The notes beneath the pieces were generated by a model. It had not been told where the DNA came from and did not search any database. It worked only from the letters and a program-made list of their open reading frames with translations. From the NCBI GenBank assembly GCA_002311655.1, contig DBYZ01000003.1, positions 1-48,442 of the forward strand: a stretch of DNA of 48,442 nt, in the 5' to 3' direction. The position numbers were made by a program, and so were the translations under genes. The DNA comes from Bacteroidales bacterium UBA1173 (GTDB lineage: Bacteria; Bacteroidota; Bacteroidia; Bacteroidales; F082). Shown piece by piece: positions 1 to 7,033 of this stretch. The first letter of the stretch is position 1; each line of letters starts with the position of its first letter.

Positions 1-19
1 CCAACTGAGCTATTTCCGC
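1..19 (-). tRNA. 5' end of a tRNA gene, cut by the window edge (possibly tRNA-Gly)
   Basis: On the minus strand, reading down from base 19, the sequence is GCGGAAATAGCTCAGTTGG. This is the 5' acceptor strand followed by the 5' half of a D arm with the invariant AGCTCAGTTGG. The rest of the tRNA, including the anticodon, lies outside the window. A GCGGAAA start is common for tRNA-Gly in Bacteroidota, but the identity cannot be settled here. Confidence 0.85.
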
Positions 20-121
20 TTTTTTAACGGTGCAAAAATACTACATTTTTTAATACTGTCAACGATTTTTTGAAAAAATTTTATTATTAACTTAATTTAT
101 TGATAATCAGCACCCAACTAT

Positions 122-230
122 CGTCATTTCGACTGAAACGAAGCGGAATGGAGATATCACCGCCAAACGATTTCATCATAAAACAACGCCGGTGATTTCT
201 CGACTACACTTCGTTACGCTCGAAATGACG
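122..230. repeat. REP-like long imperfect hairpin downstream of mutS
   Basis: The outer arms CGTCATTTCGA (122-132) and TCGAAATGACG (220-230) are exact reverse complements. Inside them GAGATATCACCG (151-162) pairs with CGGTGATTTCTC (190-201) with one mismatch. The element begins 9 bases past the mutS stop. GTCATTTCGA-type dispersed hairpins are common between genes in Bacteroidota. It may end the mutS transcript or protect its 3' end; it has no U-tract and encodes nothing visible. Confidence 0.75.
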
Positions 231-238
231 GTATATAA

Positions 239-2839
239 CTAATAATTTTTCAGCATTTTCTTGATCTCGTTGAGCTTCATCAGCGCCTCCACCGGGGTTA
301 AAGTGTCGATGTTGATGTTCAGGATATCGTCTTTTATCTGCAGCAACAGCGGGTCATCGAGCTGTATGAAACTGAGTTGCATATTGTCGATTTGTTTGCT
401 TTCTTTGATCGCTTCGTCGAGATTATCGTGCGAATGCGACTTCTCGAGCATCGAGAGCAGCGCATCGGCTCTGTCGATGACTTTGCGAGGCATGCCAGCC
501 ATCGCCGCCACATGGATACCGAAGCTGTGCGCACTGCCTCCACGTTTAAGCTTTCTCAAAAACACCACCTTGTTCCCGACTTCCTTCACCGTCACGTGAT
601 AGTTTTTAATTCTCTTGAACGACGCCTCCATCTCGTTAAGCTCGTGATAATGAGTGGCAAACATCACCTTCGCGCGCATCGTCGGGTGCTCATGCAGATA
701 TTCAGTTATCGCCCACGCTATACTGATGCCGTCGTATGTGCTTGTGCCTCGTCCGATCTCATCTAAAAGAATCAGACTTCGGTTCGAGACATTGTTCAAA
801 ATCGAGGCTGTCTCATTCATCTCCACCATGAACGTCGACTCGCCAGAAGAGATGTTGTCGGAAGCGCCCACACGGGTAAAGATCTTGTCAACCAAACCGA
901 TACGAGCTTCCGAAGCCGGTACAAACGATCCAATCTGCGCCATCAAAACGATAAGAGCCGTCTGACGCAGCAGCGCCGACTTACCCGACATGTTAGGGCC
1001 TGTGATTATGATGATCTGTTGTTTCTCACGGTCAAGATACACGTCGTTGGAGATATACTCCTCGCCCACCGGCATCATCTGCTCAATCACCGGATGTCTT
1101 CCTTCTTTAATGTCAATGACGTACGAATCATCAACTGTCGGCATCACGTAATTGTTGTTCTGGGCGATAAATCCGAAATTCACGAGGCAGTCGATCTTCG
1201 CCACCAAAGCAGCGTCGAGTTGTATCGGTGCCACAAACTCAGAAGTGGCGTTGATCAACTCAGCATAAACCTGTTCCTCAATGACCTGGATTCTTTCTTC
1301 CGCCCCAAGGATTTTCTGCTCGTATTCTTTCAGCTCCTCGGTGATATAACGTTCCGCGTTTGCCAGCGTCTGCTTGCGAATCCATTCAGCCGGCACCTTG
1401 TCTTTATGAGTATTCGTCACCTCGAGATAATAGCCGAAAACATTGTTGAACCCGACTTTCAGCGAGCTTATTCCCGTCGCCTCAATCTCGCGGCGTTGTA
1501 TATTAATAAGGTATTCTTTGCCCGAACGTGACAGGTTACGTAAATCGTCGAGTTCAGCATTCACGCCATCTGCAATGAAATTACCTTTCGACGTAAGTGC
1601 CGGAGCGTCTTGCTTTATCTCTTTCTTGATTCTGTTTTTTATTGATTCACAAGGATTTAACTGCTCAGCATAAGCCTTCATCGAGACATTGTCACTCTCC
1701 TGACAAAGTCCTTTAATCACTGATATTTGTTCGAGAGCATTCGCCACCTGCAGGAGCTCGCGAGGGTTTACCCGAGCGAGCGACACTTTGGAGATAAGTC
1801 GTTCCAAATCACCGACTTGACGAATAGCATCTTGAAATTTCGATATGACCTCCCTGTTTTTATAAAAATAGTCGACAACATCGTATCTCGCCTGAATCTG
1901 CTCCTTGTTTTTCAACGGAAGCGATATCCAACGGCGTAACAGACGCGAACCCATCGGAGAAACGGTCTTATCGATGACATCAATCAGTGTCTTGGCGTTA
2001 GGATTCGGGGTGTTCAGAAGCTCAAGATTACGGATCGTGAACTTGTCGAGCCACACAAACTGCCCCTGATCTATTCGCGAAAGCGAGGTGATATAATCTA
2101 TCTTATCATGTTGAGTCTCATGAAGATAATGTATCGCAGCACCAGCCGCCACTATGCCTTTCGGAAAATCGTCAACTCCGAAACCTTTCAAGGAATTGGT
2201 GTTGAAGTGACGAGTCAGTATGTCGTTAGCGTAATCGTCGGTGAAAACCCAGTCGTCGAATACCGTCAACAGGTATTTATCGCTGAAATTCTCAACAAAA
2301 TCACGACGTTTATCTCGCTGGCACAACACTTCCGAAGGTTTGAAACTCTGCAGAAGCTTGTCGATATATTCATTATTGCCTTGCGTAAGGTAAAACTCGC
2401 CAGTCGATACATCGAGGAAAGCCACTCCACTTTCGTTTTTATCAAGATGCACTGATGCCAGGAAATTGTTCTCTTTCTGAACCAACACATTGTCGTTATA
2501 TGTGATTCCCGGCGTAACAAGTTCGACCACGCCTCTTTTCACTAGGCCTTTTGTCGCTTTAGGATCCTCAAGTTGTTCACACACAGCCACTTTCAAGCCT
2601 GCACGCACCAGTTTTGGAAGGTAAGTGTCAAGCGCATGATGCGGAAAACCTGCCATCTCCGAACCCTGCGACGCGCCATTGGAACGACGCGTCAGGACAA
2701 TACCCAAAATACCCGCCGCCTTAATCGCATCTTCACCATAAGTCTCATAAAAATCTCCCACACGGAACAGCAGCATGGCTTCAGGGTATTTAGCCTTGAA
2801 AGCATAATATTGCCTCATCAATGGAGTGTCATTCGCCAT
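239..2839 (-). CDS. mutS: DNA mismatch repair ATPase MutS
   Basis: MutS binds base mismatches and small loops and, with MutL, starts mismatch repair on the nucleoid. The 866-residue length is normal for MutS1. The mismatch-reading Phe-X-Glu motif is seen as F30-Y31-E32 in GDFYETYGEDA. Connector, lever and clamp regions fill residues ~130-560. The ATPase has Walker A GPNMSGKS at 613-620 and Walker B/signature LLDEIGRGTSTYDG near 692-705, followed by the helix-turn-helix and a short C-terminal extension. The ATG at 2839 opens MANDTPLMRQYYAFKAKYP, the canonical MutS start. A -7 box on the minus strand at 2913-2920 gives a leader of about 65 bases. The gene is transcribed alone, with a REP-like hairpin just past its TAG stop. 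Confidence 0.97.
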   Translation of the reverse strand: MANDTPLMRQYYAFKAKYPEAMLLFRVGDFYETYGEDAIKAAGILGIVLTRRSNGASQGSEMAGFPHHALDTYLPKLVRAGLKVAVCEQLEDPKATKGLVKRGVVELVTPGITYNDNVLVQKENNFLASVHLDKNESGVAFLDVSTGEFYLTQGNNEYIDKLLQSFKPSEVLCQRDKRRDFVENFSDKYLLTVFDDWVFTDDYANDILTRHFNTNSLKGFGVDDFPKGIVAAGAAIHYLHETQHDKIDYITSLSRIDQGQFVWLDKFTIRNLELLNTPNPNAKTLIDVIDKTVSPMGSRLLRRWISLPLKNKEQIQARYDVVDYFYKNREVISKFQDAIRQVGDLERLISKVSLARVNPRELLQVANALEQISVIKGLCQESDNVSMKAYAEQLNPCESIKNRIKKEIKQDAPALTSKGNFIADGVNAELDDLRNLSRSGKEYLINIQRREIEATGISSLKVGFNNVFGYYLEVTNTHKDKVPAEWIRKQTLANAERYITEELKEYEQKILGAEERIQVIEEQVYAELINATSEFVAPIQLDAALVAKIDCLVNFGFIAQNNNYVMPTVDDSYVIDIKEGRHPVIEQMMPVGEEYISNDVYLDREKQQIIIITGPNMSGKSALLRQTALIVLMAQIGSFVPASEARIGLVDKIFTRVGASDNISSGESTFMVEMNETASILNNVSNRSLILLDEIGRGTSTYDGISIAWAITEYLHEHPTMRAKVMFATHYHELNEMEASFKRIKNYHVTVKEVGNKVVFLRKLKRGGSAHSFGIHVAAMAGMPRKVIDRADALLSMLEKSHSHDNLDEAIKESKQIDNMQLSFIQLDDPLLLQIKDDILNINIDTLTPVEALMKLNEIKKMLKNY

Positions 2840-2912
2840 ATTAACAACTAAAACTTAATAAATTGATATTCAGTAAATTAAAGGAGTCTCTCTACGTGCT
2901 ATAATCAATGCA

Positions 2913-2920
2913 CAAATATA
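2913..2920 (-). promoter_or_regulatory. -7 promoter box for mutS
   Basis: The minus strand reads TATATTTG, matching the Bacteroidota -7 consensus TAnnTTTG. It lies 74 bases upstream of the mutS ATG in the divergent region with the SpoU gene. Confidence 0.55.
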
Positions 2921-2953
2921 CAATTTTTCTCGGACATGCAACCTTTTTTTCAC

Positions 2954-2961
2954 TATTTTTG
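2954..2961 (+). promoter_or_regulatory. -7 promoter box that decides the start of the SpoU methyltransferase gene
   Basis: TATTTTTG matches TAnnTTTG. Transcription should begin near 2967, so the open frame upstream of that point is not translated and the start must be the ATG at 2978 or 2993. Confidence 0.6.
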
Positions 2962-2977
2962 CAAAAATTTTTTCTTT

Positions 2978-3511
2978 ATGCGAAAGTTAACGATGCCTGA
3001 ATTGAATCGATTGAATGTCAATGAATATCACAATATCACAAAATTGCCGGCGATTATTGTGCTCGACAACATCCGTTCAATGGAAAATGTCGGGGCGTTT
3101 TTCAGAACCGCCGACGCTTTCCGCATCGAAGCGATTTATCTTTGCGGAATAACTGCCTGTCCTCCACATCGTGAGATACACAAAACGGCACTGGGCGCTG
3201 ACGAAAGCGTGGATTGGAAGCATTTTGAGACTACCGTTGAGGCATGCAGGCATCTGAAAGAGATGGGATATAAGATTTTTGCCGTAGAACAAATTGAAAA
3301 CAGCATAAAACTCGACAAATTTGAAACGCCAGCAAAATCGGCTTACATTTTCGGCAATGAGGTGGCCGGCGTCGACGACGAAGTCCTGCCCTATTGCGAT
3401 CAAGCCATTGAGATCCCGCAGGAAGGGACAAAGCACTCGCTAAACGTCTCAGTTACAGGCGGAATCGTCATGTTTCATCTCTTCAAAGATTTGAAAAAAA
3501 TCAACTATTAA
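2978..3511 (+). CDS. SpoU/TrmH-family tRNA or rRNA 2'-O-methyltransferase
   Basis: This SPOUT-class enzyme should transfer a methyl group from SAM to a ribose 2'-OH in tRNA or rRNA. All three SpoU motifs are present: motif 1 NIRSMENVGAFFRTADAF near residue 30, motif 2 FGNEVAGV near 125, and motif 3 IPQEGTKHSLNVSVTGG near 147, which forms the knotted SAM site. At 177 residues it is the minimal catalytic core, with no N-terminal RNA-binding domain like that of RlmB. The open frame extends 14 codons further upstream, but a -7 box at 2954-2961 lies inside that extension, so 2978 was chosen; 2993 (MPELNRLN) is also possible. The exact target nucleotide cannot be deduced. Confidence 0.9.
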   Translation: MRKLTMPELNRLNVNEYHNITKLPAIIVLDNIRSMENVGAFFRTADAFRIEAIYLCGITACPPHREIHKTALGADESVDWKHFETTVEACRHLKEMGYKIFAVEQIENSIKLDKFETPAKSAYIFGNEVAGVDDEVLPYCDQAIEIPQEGTKHSLNVSVTGGIVMFHLFKDLKKINY

Positions 3512-3551
3512 TAATTTTAAAAATAATAGTCATAGTTATTTGAAAATTTTG

Positions 3552-3559
3552 TATTTTTG
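3552..3559 (+). promoter_or_regulatory. -7 promoter box for the first outer-membrane barrel gene
   Basis: TATTTTTG matches TAnnTTTG and lies 29 bases before the ATG at 3589. Confidence 0.55.
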
Positions 3560-3588
3560 CGCCCTGTTAATTATATTATAATAAGGAC

Positions 3589-4365
3589 ATGAAAAAATCA
3601 TTTATAAAATTTGGCATTTTCTTTGTATTGTTAATGACACCAATGTTTTTCATTGGTCAGGTTACTCGCAGAACAGCCGCTCAACCTAAATTCGCATATC
3701 CAAATTGGGATGCAAAACCGATAGAAAAAGCGTTTGTTTTGTCGCTTGACGGCGGTAACTCATCAATTATTGGAGGCGACACCGATGAAAACAATTTCGG
3801 ATTCAGCATTCATGGCGGTCTCGGCTATGCCACAAAGTTTTGGGGATTCAAGTTCAAACTTGGTTATGAGAAATTGGGCGGAAAAAACACTGCAACAGAG
3901 TATTCATTTGACACCAAATTCATCGACAGTTCAATTCAATTCTACGTCAACGCCATTGATTTGATCATGGACCAGCTTCCACACCGTTTCAATGTTTGCC
4001 CTCACGCTGGAATTGGCATTATCCACCAAAAGACCATTCTGTACGATCCAGAAGGAAACATTTCGCATAAATGGGGTTATAACTCAACATCCACAGGCGA
4101 CCAGCAAAACTCAAGCAGAGGCAGTTTCATCGGCAGAAAATTATTCTCAGCCCAATTCGGTATCGAAGCAAATTATCTGATCATACCTGAGGTTTACGTA
4201 TTTCTCGACTACAGCTTCAGATATGCCGACACCAAATGGCTCGACGGTATGAACTTAAACAATAAATCCGACTTGGTTTCAACAATAAATGTAGGCTTTG
4301 CATACAAAGTCGATTTGAACAAGAAAAGAAGCAGAAATAACACGGGTTATTACAGAGGCCGTTAA
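3589..4365 (+). CDS. outer-membrane beta-barrel protein, stand-alone paralogue of the next gene
   Basis: The 258-residue protein starts with a Sec signal peptide (MKKSFIKF, hydrophobic core, cleavage near FFIGQ). It continues as alternating polar/aromatic strands typical of an 8- to 10-strand outer-membrane barrel, such as FGFSIHGGLGYATKFWGFKF and FLDYSFRYADTKWL. It aligns along its length with the barrel half of the next protein: GG-x-S-near the start, VNAIDLIMDQLPHRFN against VGFDIMQLIKYKPDRKFG, CPHAGIG against GPHIGYG, and HKWGY against FKWGY. The pair therefore looks like a tandem duplication, with this copy lacking the OmpA peptidoglycan-binding domain. It has its own promoter and another sits in front of the next gene. 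Its function is unknown; porin-like or envelope-structural roles are possible. Confidence 0.8.
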   Translation: MKKSFIKFGIFFVLLMTPMFFIGQVTRRTAAQPKFAYPNWDAKPIEKAFVLSLDGGNSSIIGGDTDENNFGFSIHGGLGYATKFWGFKFKLGYEKLGGKNTATEYSFDTKFIDSSIQFYVNAIDLIMDQLPHRFNVCPHAGIGIIHQKTILYDPEGNISHKWGYNSTSTGDQQNSSRGSFIGRKLFSAQFGIEANYLIIPEVYVFLDYSFRYADTKWLDGMNLNNKSDLVSTINVGFAYKVDLNKKRSRNNTGYYRGR

Positions 4366-4377
4366 TTTTTATTTTTT

Positions 4378-4410
4378 TTTGCGTTTGATAAAAAAATATT
4401 GTTATCTTTG
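4378..4410 (+). promoter_or_regulatory. promoter of the OmpA-family gene
   Basis: A -33-type TTTG (4378-4381) and the -7 box TATCTTTG (4403-4410) are 21 bases apart, within the spacing reported for Bacteroidota promoters. The ATG follows 46 bases later. Confidence 0.6.
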
Positions 4411-4456
4411 TTGCGGAATAGTTAAGAAGTAATATAGTTTTTAAAAAATCATAATT

Positions 4457-5752
4457 ATGAGTAAATTTACATTTAAAAAATCATTGTTAATCATTGCATT
4501 AGCACTTCTTCCAATGACTTTCTTTGGACAGAATGATAATGCTGAGAAGCCAAAGAGCAACAATCACTGGCATATCGGTATTGAAGGTGGTGCAACGTCA
4601 TTGTTCAGCGACAATAAGCCGTATATGCTCGACAAAACAAGTTGGGATGTCAGCATGTCATTTGGTTATACATTTGCAAGATTCGTCACAGTGTATGCTA
4701 AGTTTGGTTATTTCAACCTGGCAGGTGAAAAAGAAAACTACTTCACACTTGATGAATGCAATTTCTTCAATGGCAACTTGAATGTCGGTTTTGACATCAT
4801 GCAGCTTATCAAATACAAACCAGACCGCAAATTCGGTTTCGGACCTCACATCGGTTACGGTCAGTTGCAGTCAAGATCAAAATCCACATATGCAAACGGT
4901 AAAGTTTTCAAATGGGGTTACGATGAAGAAGACGGCAACAAAGGTGGCGGTATCAAAGGTAGAAGAGTTATCTACGAAATCCCAATGGGTATGGATTTCA
5001 CATACAACTTCTCAAAGAAATTCGCTATCTATGCTGACCTCACAATGGTAAAGACAGATACCGAGTGCTTGGACGCTGTCCCGAGCGGTGACCACAGAGA
5101 CTGGTACGGTTACGCCAACATCGGTTGCAGATTCAAATTCGGTTACAAGAAAGACAAACCTCAGGAAGAACCGGAGGAGGAAGTTGTTGAAGAACAGCCA
5201 GTTGAGGAAACACAGGCTCCAATTGAAGAAGTGATCGAAGAAGTCGAACCAGAAGAAATCGAAGCTGAAGAAGCAGAAGAAGTTGCTCCAGCATTCGAAG
5301 ACAGAGACATCAAGCTCACATTCGCAGTCGGTAAGGCTACAGTCCAGAGAACACAGGACAACATGAACGAAGTTGACAAGATCAGCGAAGACCTCGACAA
5401 CGGCAGAGTGATTACAAACATCACAGTTATTGGTTACGCTTCACCAGAAGGCGGTAAGGACCTCAACGAGAACCTCTCTAAAGAACGTGCTAAGGCTACA
5501 GTAGCATTCATCAAAGAAAGACTCGGCGAGAAAGCAAGAGGTATCAAGTTTGAATCAGAATACAGAGGCGCTGACTGGGATGGCTTCTACAAAGCTCTCG
5601 CTAACTCAGACATCGCTAACAAGAATGAGATCATCAACGAACTCAAGAATTCTGACAATCCAACTGTGACATTGAACAAGTTGGCAGCTAAGAATCCTAC
5701 AATCAAGAACTTGTACGGTCAGCTCAGAAGAGGTCAGATCATCATCAAGTAA
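4457..5752 (+). CDS. OmpA-family outer-membrane protein: beta-barrel, acidic linker, OmpA-like C-terminal domain
   Basis: The 431-residue protein is likely a major outer-membrane protein tethering the membrane to peptidoglycan. A signal peptide (MSKFTFKKSLLIIALALLP..FFGQ) is followed by a barrel at ~30-235. A strongly acidic Glu/Pro/Val linker lies at ~236-278 (EEPEEEVVEEQPVEETQ and onward). The OmpA-like domain occupies ~280-431, with the recognisable strand-helix ITVIGYASPEGGKDLNENLS-KERA. The domain departs from the classical OmpA C-terminus: the usual GHTD-type core is replaced by GYASPEG, a form common in Bacteroidales OmpA relatives. Codon use is strongly biased (GGT, AAG, CTC), as expected for an abundant protein. 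It is a tandem paralogue of the preceding barrel and ends at a strong terminator. Confidence 0.9.
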   Translation: MSKFTFKKSLLIIALALLPMTFFGQNDNAEKPKSNNHWHIGIEGGATSLFSDNKPYMLDKTSWDVSMSFGYTFARFVTVYAKFGYFNLAGEKENYFTLDECNFFNGNLNVGFDIMQLIKYKPDRKFGFGPHIGYGQLQSRSKSTYANGKVFKWGYDEEDGNKGGGIKGRRVIYEIPMGMDFTYNFSKKFAIYADLTMVKTDTECLDAVPSGDHRDWYGYANIGCRFKFGYKKDKPQEEPEEEVVEEQPVEETQAPIEEVIEEVEPEEIEAEEAEEVAPAFEDRDIKLTFAVGKATVQRTQDNMNEVDKISEDLDNGRVITNITVIGYASPEGGKDLNENLSKERAKATVAFIKERLGEKARGIKFESEYRGADWDGFYKALANSDIANKNEIINELKNSDNPTVTLNKLAAKNPTIKNLYGQLRRGQIIIK

Positions 5753-5768
5753 CAAGATTGACAACCAA

Positions 5769-5801
5769 CAAAAAGGTCTCCGAATTCGGAGACCTTTTTT
5801 T
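5769..5801 (+). terminator. Rho-independent terminator after the OmpA-family gene
   Basis: The perfect palindrome AGGTCTCC-GAATTC-GGAGACCT (5774-5795) is preceded by A's and followed by seven T's. It lies 22 bases past the OmpA stop and before the convergent dNK gene. The flanking A- and T-tracts mean it could work in both directions. Confidence 0.92.
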
Positions 5802-5818
5802 ATTTATAAAAGAAAAAA

Positions 5819-6457
5819 TTACAGAACCAAACGGTGAATACCCACGTCATAAGGCTGGTTAATGGCCTCAACAACGCGCTCGTAATCCTTTCTGTTCGCG
5901 ACAAAATCAATGTTATTGGTATCCAAAATCAGAATGCGCATGTCGTTCTGCTGCTTGATGAAATCAAAATAGCCCTGCTGCAGATGCTCAAGATATGAAT
6001 CCTCAATCTTTTGCTCATAATCACGGCCGCGCTTGCGTATGTTGTATTGAAGGTGTTCCACATCAAGGTAAAGATAAACCATCAGCTCAGGCTTAGGGAT
6101 ATTTGCAAAAATGATATTGAAAAATCTTGAGAACAAATCATATTCGTCAGGCTGAAGGTTCTCGCGCGAGAAAATCAGCGACTTTGCGACATAGTAGTCA
6201 GAGATGATGAAATCGTGGAAAAGGTCAAGGTTGCCTAGTTTATCCTTCAGCTGCTGAAAACGCAGGGCAAGGAACGTCATCTCCACCTGAAAGGCATATT
6301 TGTCGGGATTATCATAAAACTTGGCCAAAAAAGGATTTTTGTCGGGTTCAAACTCCTCGAGTATGAGTTTCCCGTTGAAATCTCTGGAGATGTAGGACGA
6401 AAGCGTTGTTTTGCCAGCGCCCATCGTACCTTCAATTGCCACGTAATTATATCTCAT
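5819..6457 (-). CDS. deoxynucleoside kinase (dGK/dAK family)
   Basis: The enzyme phosphorylates deoxynucleosides at the 5' position in the salvage route to dNTPs. The 212-residue protein opens with MRYNYVAIEG and the P-loop GTMGAGKTT (residues 10-18). A substrate-side segment SDYYVAKSLIFSRENL lies near 100-115, and the arginine-rich lid RKRGRDYEQKI near 150-160. These fit the bacterial deoxyguanosine/deoxyadenosine kinase group. Its ATG overlaps the folK TGA stop by four bases (ATGA, 6454-6457), so the two are translationally coupled. The folK-dNK pairing is common in Bacteroidota. The preferred base cannot be read from sequence alone. Confidence 0.88.
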   Translation of the reverse strand: MRYNYVAIEGTMGAGKTTLSSYISRDFNGKLILEEFEPDKNPFLAKFYDNPDKYAFQVEMTFLALRFQQLKDKLGNLDLFHDFIISDYYVAKSLIFSRENLQPDEYDLFSRFFNIIFANIPKPELMVYLYLDVEHLQYNIRKRGRDYEQKIEDSYLEHLQQGYFDFIKQQNDMRILILDTNNIDFVANRKDYERVVEAINQPYDVGIHRLVL

Positions 6458-6963
6458 AACACCTTATTATAAATATGCACTTTGCCGTTATCCTGACATT
6501 CGTCAAGAAGCTGAAGGTTAGTTTTTTTCATTATCGGATGGACGTAATCCGGGGCTATGTCGCAGAGCGGCAGCAATGTGAAACGACGCTGGTGCAGACG
6601 CGGATGCGGAACGATAACATGTTGACTCTCAACGAGAAGATCCTCGCCCCAGTACAAAATATCCAGATCCATCGGACGCGACACGTAGCCTTCATGCGGT
6701 GTGCTGCGGTCACGCCCCAGCTCCTTCTCTATCTCCAGCAATTGTCGCATCATCTCGTCAGGTGAGAGCTGAGTTTGAACCTCAACAACCTGATTCAAGA
6801 ACCAATGCTCCGACTGAAAACCCCATGGTTCCGATTCATAAAGACTAGACTCGGCAACAATCTTGCCACACCTCTCTCCAATCATCTTACACGCTTGATT
6901 TACAAGATGTTCGCGGTCGCCGAGATTAGAGCCTAACAAAACGAAAACCGATTCCGAAGCCAT
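6454..6963 (-). CDS. folK: 2-amino-4-hydroxy-6-hydroxymethyldihydropteridine diphosphokinase (HPPK)
   Basis: FolK transfers pyrophosphate from ATP to 6-hydroxymethyl-7,8-dihydropterin in folate synthesis. Family motifs in the 169-residue protein are the N-terminal VFVLLGSNLGDREHLV, the SSLYESEPWGF strand, the signature SRPMDLDILYWG near residues 105-116 (metal-binding aspartates), and HPRLHQRRFTLLPLCDI. It is the first gene of a two-gene unit with the deoxynucleoside kinase. A -7 box lies at 6989-6996 on the minus strand, back to back with the sppA promoter. Confidence 0.95.
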   Translation of the reverse strand: MASESVFVLLGSNLGDREHLVNQACKMIGERCGKIVAESSLYESEPWGFQSEHWFLNQVVEVQTQLSPDEMMRQLLEIEKELGRDRSTPHEGYVSRPMDLDILYWGEDLLVESQHVIVPHPRLHQRRFTLLPLCDIAPDYVHPIMKKTNLQLLDECQDNGKVHIYNKVL

Positions 6964-6988
6964 GAAAAAATTTTTGCCTTACAGAATG

Positions 6989-6996
6989 CAAATATA
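6989..6996 (-). promoter_or_regulatory. -7 promoter box for folK-dNK
   Basis: The minus strand reads TATATTTG (TAnnTTTG), 26 bases upstream of the folK ATG and 13 bases from the divergent sppA box. Confidence 0.55.
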
Positions 6997-7009
6997 ATGA
7001 AAGAAATTG

Positions 7010-7017
7010 TATCTTTG
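7010..7017 (+). promoter_or_regulatory. -7 promoter box for sppA
   Basis: TATCTTTG matches TAnnTTTG, 17 bases before the ATG at 7034, so the leader is very short. Confidence 0.55.
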
Positions 7018-7033
7018 AAAAAAATTTTAAACA

